Below are positions 21,800 to 26,411 of a DNA stretch of 26,411 bases, one piece after another. Every line of letters begins with the position of its first letter. Within the stretch, counting starts at the first letter, position 1. Below the pieces are notes generated by a model. It worked only from the letters and a program-made list of their open reading frames with translations, did not search any database and had not been told where the DNA came from. This DNA comes from DALYDP01 sp964348685 (GTDB lineage Bacteria; Patescibacteriota; Gracilibacteria; Peribacterales; Peribacteraceae), in contig CAYGDM010000007.1 of the NCBI GenBank assembly GCA_964348685.1, positions 1 through 26,411 on the forward strand. The letters are read 5' to 3'. Made by a program: the position numbers and the translations under genes.

Positions 21800-22641
21800 C
21801 CCCCATGCACCCGCACTGGCAATCCACGGACGATGAACAAGAGGTACCGGTGCGCGCCAAAAACGCTGCACCTGAACGTCAGCGACAACAGCAGTCGCCC
21901 ATCCGCGTCTCACGCGCTCCCGCGGCGGTCGTTGGTATCCTGCTCATGCTCGGCGTCGCGGCCTATTCGTTCGGCGGCCTCGGCGAGATCATCGGTCAGC
22001 TTACGAACCCGACACCGGACGTGACGATCCATCTCACGCAAGACGGCCCCGACCCGACGCCCGCGACGGTGCGCCCGGGCCAGGTGATCCGCTTCGTGAA
22101 CGACGACCAGATTCCGCACGTCCTTTCGTCGGACACGCTCCCGACCGCGGATGGCACGACATTCAGCACGCCGGGCATTTTCTCGAACGGTGATTATTTC
22201 TACGCGGTTCCCGCCTCGGCGCAGGCCGGCACGCACACGTACATCTCCGAAACGTCACCAGACCTGTCGGGCGAGATCATCATCGAAACCGCAGTCGTCG
22301 CGTCGTCCGCATCGTCGGTCGCCCTCGTCGTCTCAAGTGCTTCGTCCGCAGCCGCGCTTCCGACATCGTCCGTTCCGCAGCTTCCCTTGTCGTCCGCTCC
22401 GATCTTCCCGCCGCTCGGCACAACGAGCTCGGTCGCATCAACATCCACACTCCCGGCAGGCGTCATCGCCGTGAACCCGTATGTCGTGGGTCGCACGGGC
22501 ACGACCACGAGCAGGAAACCAGGCGTTACGCAGCATAAGCCGACCGGCAATACCGAAAGCGGCCCGGCCGTCTGGATCGCCATCGCCTGCAGCGCCGTTG
22601 CGCTGTATCTGGCCACGAAGGGGGCGTTCAAGCGGGTATAA
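21796..22641 (+). CDS. Cupredoxin-fold surface protein lacking normal copper ligands
   Basis: 281 aa, starting in the ATGA overlap with the cohesin gene. A 40-residue hydrophilic cytoplasmic N-terminus precedes a membrane helix (about 42-59). A plastocyanin-like domain follows (about 75-165: RPGQVIRFVNDDQIPHVL, then AGTHTYISETSPDLSGEIII). The usual C-terminal copper loop (Cys-x2-His-x-x-x-Met type) is replaced; only His108 of the classical four ligands remains, so copper binding is unlikely. A Ser/Ala linker (168-250) leads to ESGPAVW (254-260), a membrane helix and KR at the end, the same tail as the cohesin protein. It may be a surface adhesin or a structural module. Confidence 0.8.
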   Translation: MTPMHPHWQSTDDEQEVPVRAKNAAPERQRQQQSPIRVSRAPAAVVGILLMLGVAAYSFGGLGEIIGQLTNPTPDVTIHLTQDGPDPTPATVRPGQVIRFVNDDQIPHVLSSDTLPTADGTTFSTPGIFSNGDYFYAVPASAQAGTHTYISETSPDLSGEIIIETAVVASSASSVALVVSSASSAAALPTSSVPQLPLSSAPIFPPLGTTSSVASTSTLPAGVIAVNPYVVGRTGTTTSRKPGVTQHKPTGNTESGPAVWIAIACSAVALYLATKGAFKRV

Positions 22642-22684
22642 TCTCCGTATTTCGGTAAACCTTTCGATATCGGTCCGGTATCGT
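22637..22684 (+). promoter_or_regulatory. Two candidate -10 boxes for the MFS gene
   Basis: TATAAT (22637-22642) overlaps the stop of the preceding gene, 49 nt before the GTG. TATCGT (22679-22684) ends 7 nt before the GTG at 22692. The second fits the leaderless spacing seen elsewhere; the first could give a leader of about 40 nt. Confidence 0.5.
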
Positions 22685-22691
22685 CTTCGAC

Positions 22692-23855
22692 GTGCCCGGC
22701 GTCCACCGCAACATCCGGCTGTTATACCTTCACAATTTTTGCGAGGATTTTCGTCCATATCAGGTCATCGCGATTCTCTTTTTCGCGGAGATTACCGGAT
22801 CGTTCGCGCTCGGCATGCTCATCCATAGCTGCGTCATGATCTCCTCGGCCGTCTTCGAGCTGCCGACCGGCGTCATGTCGGATCTGATGGGACGAAAGAA
22901 AACGATGATCCTCGGAAGCATCGCGTCATTCTTCGGACTCCTTCTTTTTGCGTTCGCGAATTCGCTGTGGATGCTCATCGCCGGTGCGGTCTTACAAGGC
23001 TTGTCGCGATCTTTCTTCAGTGGAAACACCGAAGCGCTCCTGCACGATTCGTTGAGGGAAATGGGACGCGAAGAAGACTATGCGGAAGTATCGGGCCGCG
23101 CACGTTCGATGTATCAACTCGCGCTCTCTATCAGCGCGATCATCGGGGCAGTTGTCGCACCATGGTCGTTTCGATGGACCGTATGGGTGGCAGTCGCGGC
23201 ACAGCTAGCCTCAGTTATCGTCAGCATGTTCTTTGTGGAGCCGCGCGCACATTCGCACGAAAGCACGAATGTGTATGCCCATGTAACAGAAGCATTCACG
23301 CTCTTCTTCCGAAATGCGAAAATTCGCGTGTTAAGCATGGGATCGGTCATCTGGAACGGCCTCGGCGAAACGATTTTCTACTTCGAGCCGATCTTCATCG
23401 GAGCAATCTGGCCGGTATGGGGCATCGGCGTCGCGCGCACGATGGATCACGCGTTGGGCTGGATGAGTTACTGGTACGCCGGCCGCGTCATACGCCGGCT
23501 CGGAACAATGAACACCCTTCTGTCGGCGCTTTGCCTTTCCATCGTTCTGGGACTTTTAGCATTCATTTATCCGACAATTTTCTCCCCGGCTATCCTCGTA
23601 CTCACCGCGATCCCCTATGGACTCATCATCATCAGCCAAGACACGCTCATGCAGCAGGAATTCAGCACGAAGCAGCGCGCAACAATGGGATCGCTGAATT
23701 CATTGCTTGGCAGCATCTTCTTCGGCATCTGCGCCGTCCTCATGGGATGGATTGCCGACGCCTGGTCTCCTATCACGGCGCTGCTTCTCGCTCAAATAGG
23801 CCTGATCGTCGTTTTACCACTCTATTGGCACGCCCGACCCCGGAATATTGAATAA
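22692..23855 (+). CDS. Major facilitator superfamily permease
   Basis: 387-aa inner-membrane transporter with about 12 helices. The loop between helices 2 and 3 carries ELPTGVMSDLMGRKKTMILG, the MFS motif A. The second half repeats the topology (AGRVIRRLGTMNTLLSALCLS). Substrate unknown; the closest general type is a multidrug- or metabolite-type exporter. The GTG start is chosen for its position 7 nt below TATCGT, and the N-terminus RNIRLLYLHNFCEDFRPYQ is a plausible pre-helix segment. The stop overlaps the -35 of the tRNA-Tyr promoter. Confidence 0.88.
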   Translation: MPGVHRNIRLLYLHNFCEDFRPYQVIAILFFAEITGSFALGMLIHSCVMISSAVFELPTGVMSDLMGRKKTMILGSIASFFGLLLFAFANSLWMLIAGAVLQGLSRSFFSGNTEALLHDSLREMGREEDYAEVSGRARSMYQLALSISAIIGAVVAPWSFRWTVWVAVAAQLASVIVSMFFVEPRAHSHESTNVYAHVTEAFTLFFRNAKIRVLSMGSVIWNGLGETIFYFEPIFIGAIWPVWGIGVARTMDHALGWMSYWYAGRVIRRLGTMNTLLSALCLSIVLGLLAFIYPTIFSPAILVLTAIPYGLIIISQDTLMQQEFSTKQRATMGSLNSLLGSIFFGICAVLMGWIADAWSPITALLLAQIGLIVVLPLYWHARPRNIE

Positions 23856-23876
23856 CGCTCATGAAACCCATACACT
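23848..23876 (+). promoter_or_regulatory. Promoter of tRNA-Tyr
   Basis: TTGAAT (23848-23853), a 17-bp spacer and TACACT (23871-23876). The tRNA 5' end lies 17 nt further. The -35 overlaps the MFS stop codon. Confidence 0.6.
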
Positions 23877-23893
23877 CCCCTGGCTTCAACCGT

Positions 23894-23979
23894 GGGTCGG
23901 TACCGAAGTAGTCAACCGGGCCAGACTGTAAATCTGGTGGCTCACGCCTTCGAAGGTGCAAATCCTTCCCGGCCCACCA
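23894..23979 (+). tRNA. tRNA-Tyr (anticodon GTA), CCA encoded
   Basis: Acceptor arms GGGTCGG and CCGGCCC pair (one G-U), followed by A and an encoded CCA. The anticodon stem CCAGA/TCTGG encloses CTGTAAA (anticodon GTA). A class II variable arm (GGC-TCAC-GCC) is present. The T-stem GAAGG/CCTTC is perfect, but the T-loop reads TGCAAAT rather than TTCRANY, so the normally near-universal U55 is G. Confidence 0.93.
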
Positions 23980-23992
23980 TCCATCGTCAATT

Positions 23993-24022
23993 AACCTCTT
24001 CATGACAAACAAAGAGGTTTTA
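23993..24022 (+). terminator. Terminator after tRNA-Tyr
   Basis: AACCTCTT (23993-24000) pairs with AAGAGGTT (24012-24019) across an 11-base loop, followed by T. Confidence 0.6.
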
Positions 24023-24026
24023 CCGT

Positions 24027-24091
24027 ATATTGACAATATTTATTAATATTATATAATAGATTTTAGTGTTCATTTCATTTTTCGGCAGGAG
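24027..24091 (+). promoter_or_regulatory. Consensus promoter in an AT-rich block, with operators and SD (for 24099-24296)
   Basis: -35 TTGACA (24030-24035), 16-bp spacer, -10 TATAAT (24052-24057): both boxes are perfect consensus. ATATTG-A-CAATAT (24027-24039) is a palindrome across the -35, and AATATT-TATT-AATATT (24035-24050) fills the spacer. The SD AGGAG (24087-24091) lies 7 nt before ATG. Confidence 0.85.
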
Positions 24092-24098
24092 TACACGA

Positions 24099-24296
24099 AT
24101 GAATAGCGAATTGATCGGATGGATCGCAATTTCCTCAGTAGCGACGTTCTGCGTTTCCGGCATTTGTTGCGCAGCGGAAATGTGTGACGTAAAGCGTCAA
24201 CGAGGCTCGATCGCGGCGATGCTGACGTACTGGCTTGTATGCTCGGTGGCGGGCGGAACCGCGGCGTTCTTCGTGTTCACTCCTCCGTGGAACTGA
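24099..24296 (+). CDS. Small two-helix membrane protein, 65 aa (island 2, gene 1)
   Basis: Unrecognised protein with two predicted membrane helices (about 5-25 and 41-60) joined by a short charged loop (EMCDVKRQRGS). Four cysteines sit in or near the first helix. The start is fixed by AGGAG 7 nt upstream; the longer in-frame GTG at 24066 would lie only 9 nt from the -10 and lacks an SD. A consensus promoter and a hairpin after the stop make it an independent unit. The size and form resemble phage- or toxin-type small membrane proteins, but nothing here proves that. Confidence 0.7.
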   Translation: MNSELIGWIAISSVATFCVSGICCAAEMCDVKRQRGSIAAMLTYWLVCSVAGGTAAFFVFTPPWN

Positions 24297-24302
24297 ACAC
24301 GC

Positions 24303-24330
24303 TCGGGCATCCCACACAGAGGATGCCCGA
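24303..24330 (+). terminator. Hairpin after island 2, gene 1
   Basis: TCGGGCATCC (24303-24312) pairs perfectly with GGATGCCCGA (24321-24330) around an 8-base loop. Only TTCG follows, so there is no real T-run; it may be a weak terminator or a 3' stabiliser. Confidence 0.6.
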
Positions 24331-24346
24331 TTCGCCATGCGCACGA

Positions 24347-24412
24347 TTGACTTCGCGATTACCCGTCCTAGAGTACGCGGGCGTTGTTTCATTTCATCGT
24401 TCTTTTGAAAGG
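24347..24412 (+). promoter_or_regulatory. Promoter and SD for island 2, gene 2
   Basis: -35 TTGACT (24347-24352), 16-bp spacer, -10 TAGAGT (24369-24374), then GAAAGG (24407-24412) 6 nt before ATG at 24419. Confidence 0.6.
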
Positions 24413-24418
24413 TACCCC

Positions 24419-24694
24419 ATGGGCACAGCTCAACCTCTTCTTTTGTGGGTCATGTTTCTCGTTGGCGGCACGCTCTCATTCATTTTCTCATTACGCTTCC
24501 TCGATGCGTATTCCACCTATTTGCGCGCAACGGACACGTTGGAAGACCTGCGCCAATGGCACGCGTCACACAACACGTCCGTCGCTCTGAGCGTCCGGAT
24601 CACGAGTCAGCGACTGATGATCGTGAATGCAATTGCAGGATTCGCCGGTTTCGGAGCCTGCATCGCCGCAATCAGCAACATCCTCCTCTCATAG
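24419..24694 (+). CDS. Small two-helix membrane protein, 91 aa (island 2, gene 2)
   Basis: Unrecognised protein. A membrane helix at about 7-27 (LLLWVMFLVGGTLSFIFSL) is followed by a hydrophilic section (about 30-65, containing RATDTLEDLRQWHASHN) and a second helix at about 69-89. The topology resembles gene 1 of this island but there is no clear sequence similarity. The start is set by GAAAGG 6 nt upstream; an extended frame starting at 24239 crosses the promoter and the previous gene. A perfect UUCG-loop hairpin follows 16 bases after the stop. Confidence 0.68.
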   Translation: MGTAQPLLLWVMFLVGGTLSFIFSLRFLDAYSTYLRATDTLEDLRQWHASHNTSVALSVRITSQRLMIVNAIAGFAGFGACIAAISNILLS

Positions 24695-24710
24695 ACGCGA
24701 AATAACGCTC

Positions 24711-24730
24711 GGGGCTCCTTCGGGAGCCCC
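24711..24730 (+). terminator. UUCG-capped terminator after island 2, gene 2
   Basis: GGGGCTCC-TTCG-GGAGCCCC is a perfect 8-bp GC stem with a stable tetraloop, followed by the moderately T-rich TATTCATCATATTT. Confidence 0.8.
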
Positions 24731-24746
24731 TATTCATCATATTTGC

Positions 24747-24856
24747 CAATATTGACCTTTATTGAACAATATCTATCCTATGCGAAGACAATCGTCCGAA
24801 CGAAAGGATCGCGGACGAGTGTCCACAGATCAGATCGTTCACACTCAACGCAAAGG
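24747..24856 (+). promoter_or_regulatory. Promoter with ATATTG/CAATAT repeat and SD (for 24865-25617)
   Basis: -35 TTGACC (24752-24757), 16-bp spacer, -10 TATCCT (24774-24779). CAATATTG (24747-24754) is a perfect 8-bp palindrome at the -35, and a further CAATAT half-site lies at 24767-24772. The ATATTGAC 8-mer (24749-24756) also occurs at 24027-24034. The leader is about 80 nt, with AAAGG (24852-24856) 8 nt before ATG. Confidence 0.65.
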
Positions 24857-24864
24857 CAGCTCGC

Positions 24865-25617
24865 ATGAATAAGCCGACCTATGAAAAGATGCCACTTGAA
24901 TACATGTCCGCAGTGGAATGGCTTGAAGGTGCCCTCAGTCCGAAATTTTCCGAAGTAGTCGACAAGGCGCTACTCGATTCGCCCACGCTCATAGCGAACG
25001 GATCTATCAACACCATCATCAGTTTTCTCCGGGACGTAAAACTCATGGCGGGCGTCACGCGGCACACCGGCTTCGAGTTATTAAAGTTGGTGGATCGATT
25101 CGCGAAGCACCGCGCAGACGCATCCACATCGTTCAACGACTGGAAGAAGTTGCACGCTGCATTCCTCTCGTTGTCACCAACAAACGATCACGCTTTCTTC
25201 TTCCGCGTGTACTACTTGTGCCTATGCGCATGCGCCGCGGACGAATTCGACATCGATGCCGTTGAAACGCACCTCGCGATGTCCGAAAGCATCTCATCGT
25301 TCATGAGCCCGACGATGCGCTGGACCACAGTCGCCTACCTCTATTACCGCTGCGCGCTCGCGACGATGAAACGACCCGACCGCGAAACGAAAGCGGTGGG
25401 ATACTGGGGACGTGCGGGACAGTGCCTCACGAAGGCCTATCGGTCGACGCGGCAAGACGATACTGCGACCAGGAAGGCCGTGGCGGAGCAGATCATCCTG
25501 CTTCGTTATGAATTCCCGAGTGTCTTCTCTAACCGCAACATCGGCGACTGCTACGTCGACGAGGTCTTCGATGAAGCAATGCAGGACGCGGGCCTGGCCG
25601 AAACGGCCGCTGCGTAA
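24865..25617 (+). CDS. Hypothetical helical protein, 250 aa (island 2, gene 3)
   Basis: Unrecognised soluble protein, predicted almost entirely helical. Tandem amphipathic helices with aromatic and Ala-rich faces (HAFFFRVYYLCLCACAADEFD, MRWTTVAYLYYRCALATM) recall TPR-like or other helical-repeat folds, but no repeat consensus is clear. There is no signal peptide. The start follows AAAGG by 8 nt. It has its own promoter and is followed by two hairpins. It is the largest of the six island genes. Without a database comparison I cannot say whether it belongs to a phage or a plasmid family. Confidence 0.72.
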   Translation: MNKPTYEKMPLEYMSAVEWLEGALSPKFSEVVDKALLDSPTLIANGSINTIISFLRDVKLMAGVTRHTGFELLKLVDRFAKHRADASTSFNDWKKLHAAFLSLSPTNDHAFFFRVYYLCLCACAADEFDIDAVETHLAMSESISSFMSPTMRWTTVAYLYYRCALATMKRPDRETKAVGYWGRAGQCLTKAYRSTRQDDTATRKAVAEQIILLRYEFPSVFSNRNIGDCYVDEVFDEAMQDAGLAETAAA

Positions 25618-25637
25618 GCCAAACGATCGGATCAATG

Positions 25638-25698
25638 GCCCAATCCCCTCACCGGGATCGGGCACGGAATATGGACACTCCTCTGGGGTGTCCATTTC
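25638..25698 (+). terminator. Tandem hairpins after island 2, gene 3
   Basis: The first hairpin pairs GCCCAATCCC (25638-25647) with GGGATCGGGC (25654-25663), with one A-C mismatch. The second pairs ATGGACAC (25671-25678) with GTGTCCAT (25688-25695) plus an inner CC/GG, followed by TTTCGT. The second is the better terminator. Confidence 0.65.
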
Positions 25699-25702
25699 GT
25701 CA

Positions 25703-25711
25703 TGCTACGAT
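25703..25711 (+). promoter_or_regulatory. Extended -10 (TGCTACGAT) of the TfoX/YjbR-like gene
   Basis: TGCTACGAT ends 6 nt before ATG at 25718, identical to the box of the SLH gene. No SD is present. Confidence 0.62.
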
Positions 25712-25717
25712 GCCGCC

Positions 25718-26032
25718 ATGCGCGGCGATCTCCTGGAACTCGGCGAGAAATGGTTCGGCTACGAACTGGGCCTCCCTCATAAGAAAACCTTCGGCTGCCC
25801 GTCGTGGTACAAAGGAAAGAAAATGTTCGCGTTCCTCTACAAAGACGCGCTCGGCATCAAGTGCCATCCCAAAACGGTGAACCAAAAAATCGCGCAGGAT
25901 CCCGGCGTCTACGCCCACTTCAACCCGGGCGACGGCGTGATGAAGAACTGGCTCATGATCACGCGGCCGGAAGCGAGCGAGTACGAGCAGGACAAAGCGA
26001 TGATCATCGCGTGCTTCGAGGCGATGGAATAA
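25718..26032 (+). CDS. Small TfoX-N/YjbR-like domain protein, 104 aa
   Basis: Short cytoplasmic protein. The stretch FGCPSWYKGKKMFAFLYKDALGIKC (about 25-49) resembles the strand-turn-strand of TfoX N-terminal or MmcQ/YjbR domains, which usually read 'GxPxFxxxGKxFAxxxxDxLxLK'. The rest (VYAHFNPGDGVMKNWLMITRPEA) fits a beta strand followed by a C-terminal helix. The function of these small domains is mostly unknown. The start is supported by an extended -10 box 6 nt upstream. It is convergent with the MacB-type gene 29 bases away. Confidence 0.6.
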   Translation: MRGDLLELGEKWFGYELGLPHKKTFGCPSWYKGKKMFAFLYKDALGIKCHPKTVNQKIAQDPGVYAHFNPGDGVMKNWLMITRPEASEYEQDKAMIIACFEAME

Positions 26033-26067
26033 TTACGGTTCGACTCCGCTCACCATGACAATTATTC
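26027..26067. repeat. Inverted repeat spanning two convergent stop codons
   Basis: GAATAATT (26027-26034) and AATTATTC (26060-26067) are perfect inverted copies; each contains the stop codon of its gene. With a 25-base loop it is a weak bidirectional terminator candidate. Confidence 0.4.
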
Positions 26068-26411
26068 AAAACGCAGCGCCTCGATCGGGTGCAGGTTCGC
26101 CGCTTTGCGCGCCGGGTAGAGACCGAACACGAGGCCCGTGCCGACCGCCATCACGATGGCCAGGCCGATCGCCGGGAAGCTGAGCACGAACGAGAAACCG
26201 CCGAGCAGCTTGTCGGCGACGCGCGAGAGCAACCAGCCGAAGCTGACGCCGATCACGATGCCGATGATACCGCCGGTGAGTGTGAGGGCGACGGACTCGA
26301 GGAGAAACTGCAGAAGGATGTCACGCTTCTTCGCGCCAATGGCTTTGCGAAGCCCAATTTCCTGCGTTCGCTCCGTGACCGACACGAGCATGATGTTCAT
26401 GATGCCGATAC
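26062..26411 (-). CDS. MacB/FtsX-type ABC transporter permease, C-terminal end (5' part outside window)
   Basis: The minus-strand frame is open to the window edge and continues beyond it; about 115 C-terminal residues are seen. GIMNIMLVSVTERTQEIGLRKAIGAKKRDILLQFL is the hallmark of the MacB/FtsX core, followed by two membrane helices (one GGIIGIVIGVSFGWLL, the other near LSFPAIGLAIVMAVGTG) and the terminal YPARKAANLHPIEALRFE. Such permeases, with a partner ATPase, act in efflux or in envelope mechanotransmission. The ATPase gene is presumably upstream, outside the window. Family assignment is secure; function is not. Confidence 0.93.
   Translation of the reverse strand, partial: IGIMNIMLVSVTERTQEIGLRKAIGAKKRDILLQFLLESVALTLTGGIIGIVIGVSFGWLLSRVADKLLGGFSFVLSFPAIGLAIVMAVGTGLVFGLYPARKAANLHPIEALRFE

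Noticed and set aside
22637..22649. Non-standard ATT start for the MFS gene right after the TATAAT box
   Set aside because: The spacing would fit a leaderless start, but ATT starts are very rare and a GTG with its own -10 lies downstream.
23960..25663. Direct repeat of the tRNA-Tyr 3' end as an att site
   Set aside because: Only a short match (GGCCCA followed by a loosely similar ATCC) was found near 25638, too short to support integration.
1..26411. Alternative genetic code (UGA as glycine), as found in some candidate phyla
   Set aside because: Several complete genes end at TGA at their expected C-termini (folD, yibE/F, cohesin gene, ZIP), and I saw no in-frame TGA inside a conserved domain.
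1..26411. CRISPR array or long tandem repeats
   Set aside because: No regularly spaced repeats of 20 bases or more were seen; the repetitive Ser/Ala codons at 21120-21300 and 22300-22440 are protein linkers.

Overview
ORGANISM. This is a moderately GC-rich, very compact bacterial segment read with the standard code: TGA is a real stop for folD, yibE/F, the ZIP gene and the cohesin gene. Several features recall the Candidate Phyla Radiation / Patescibacteria: a DUF5671-type membrane protein, a membrane-anchored Clp-like ATPase, a sortase with a long cytoplasmic N-terminus, Ser/Ala-rich surface linkers, cohesin and dockerin modules, and almost no intergenic DNA. I cannot fix the lineage without a marker-gene tree. 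No gene-free stretch exceeds 300 bases. LAYOUT. 1-1218 is the 3' part of groEL. 1241-2716 is an island of three small minus-strand genes of unknown function, each with its own promoter, Shine-Dalgarno (SD) site and terminator-like hairpin. 2722-13476 holds mostly housekeeping genes: the Clp-like ATPase, a thymidylate kinase homologue, folD, a Cys-motif unknown, prfA with a DUF5671 partner, mnmA, a sortase, tRNA-Leu and a YibE/F membrane protein. 13489-18057 is envelope and transport: a GT39-type glycosyltransferase, a ZIP metal transporter, an EamA exporter and an S-layer-homology protein. 18157-20112 is greA, a small conserved-looking unknown and holA. 20196-22641 is a three-gene surface operon: membrane-tethered dockerin, cohesin-FN3 protein, and a cupredoxin-like protein. 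Then come an MFS permease and tRNA-Tyr. 23979-25698 is a second island of three autonomous small genes. The window ends with a TfoX/YjbR-like small protein and the tail of a MacB-type permease. HOW IT WORKS TOGETHER. The main discovery is two gene-expression styles side by side. Seventeen core, transport or surface genes have a TANNNT -10 box only 5-12 nt upstream of the start codon, often as an extended TGCTANNNT, and no convincing SD; this predicts leaderless or nearly leaderless mRNAs. The six island genes instead have TTGACN-16 bp-(TANNNT-like) promoters, 5' leaders and good SD sites. The islands look like strings of independently transcribed 'moron-like' units. A second notable system is the sortase together with two neighbouring surface proteins that share the C-terminal signature ESGPA(I/V)W, a membrane helix and basic residues, suggesting a non-LPxTG sorting signal linked to cohesin/dockerin assembly.
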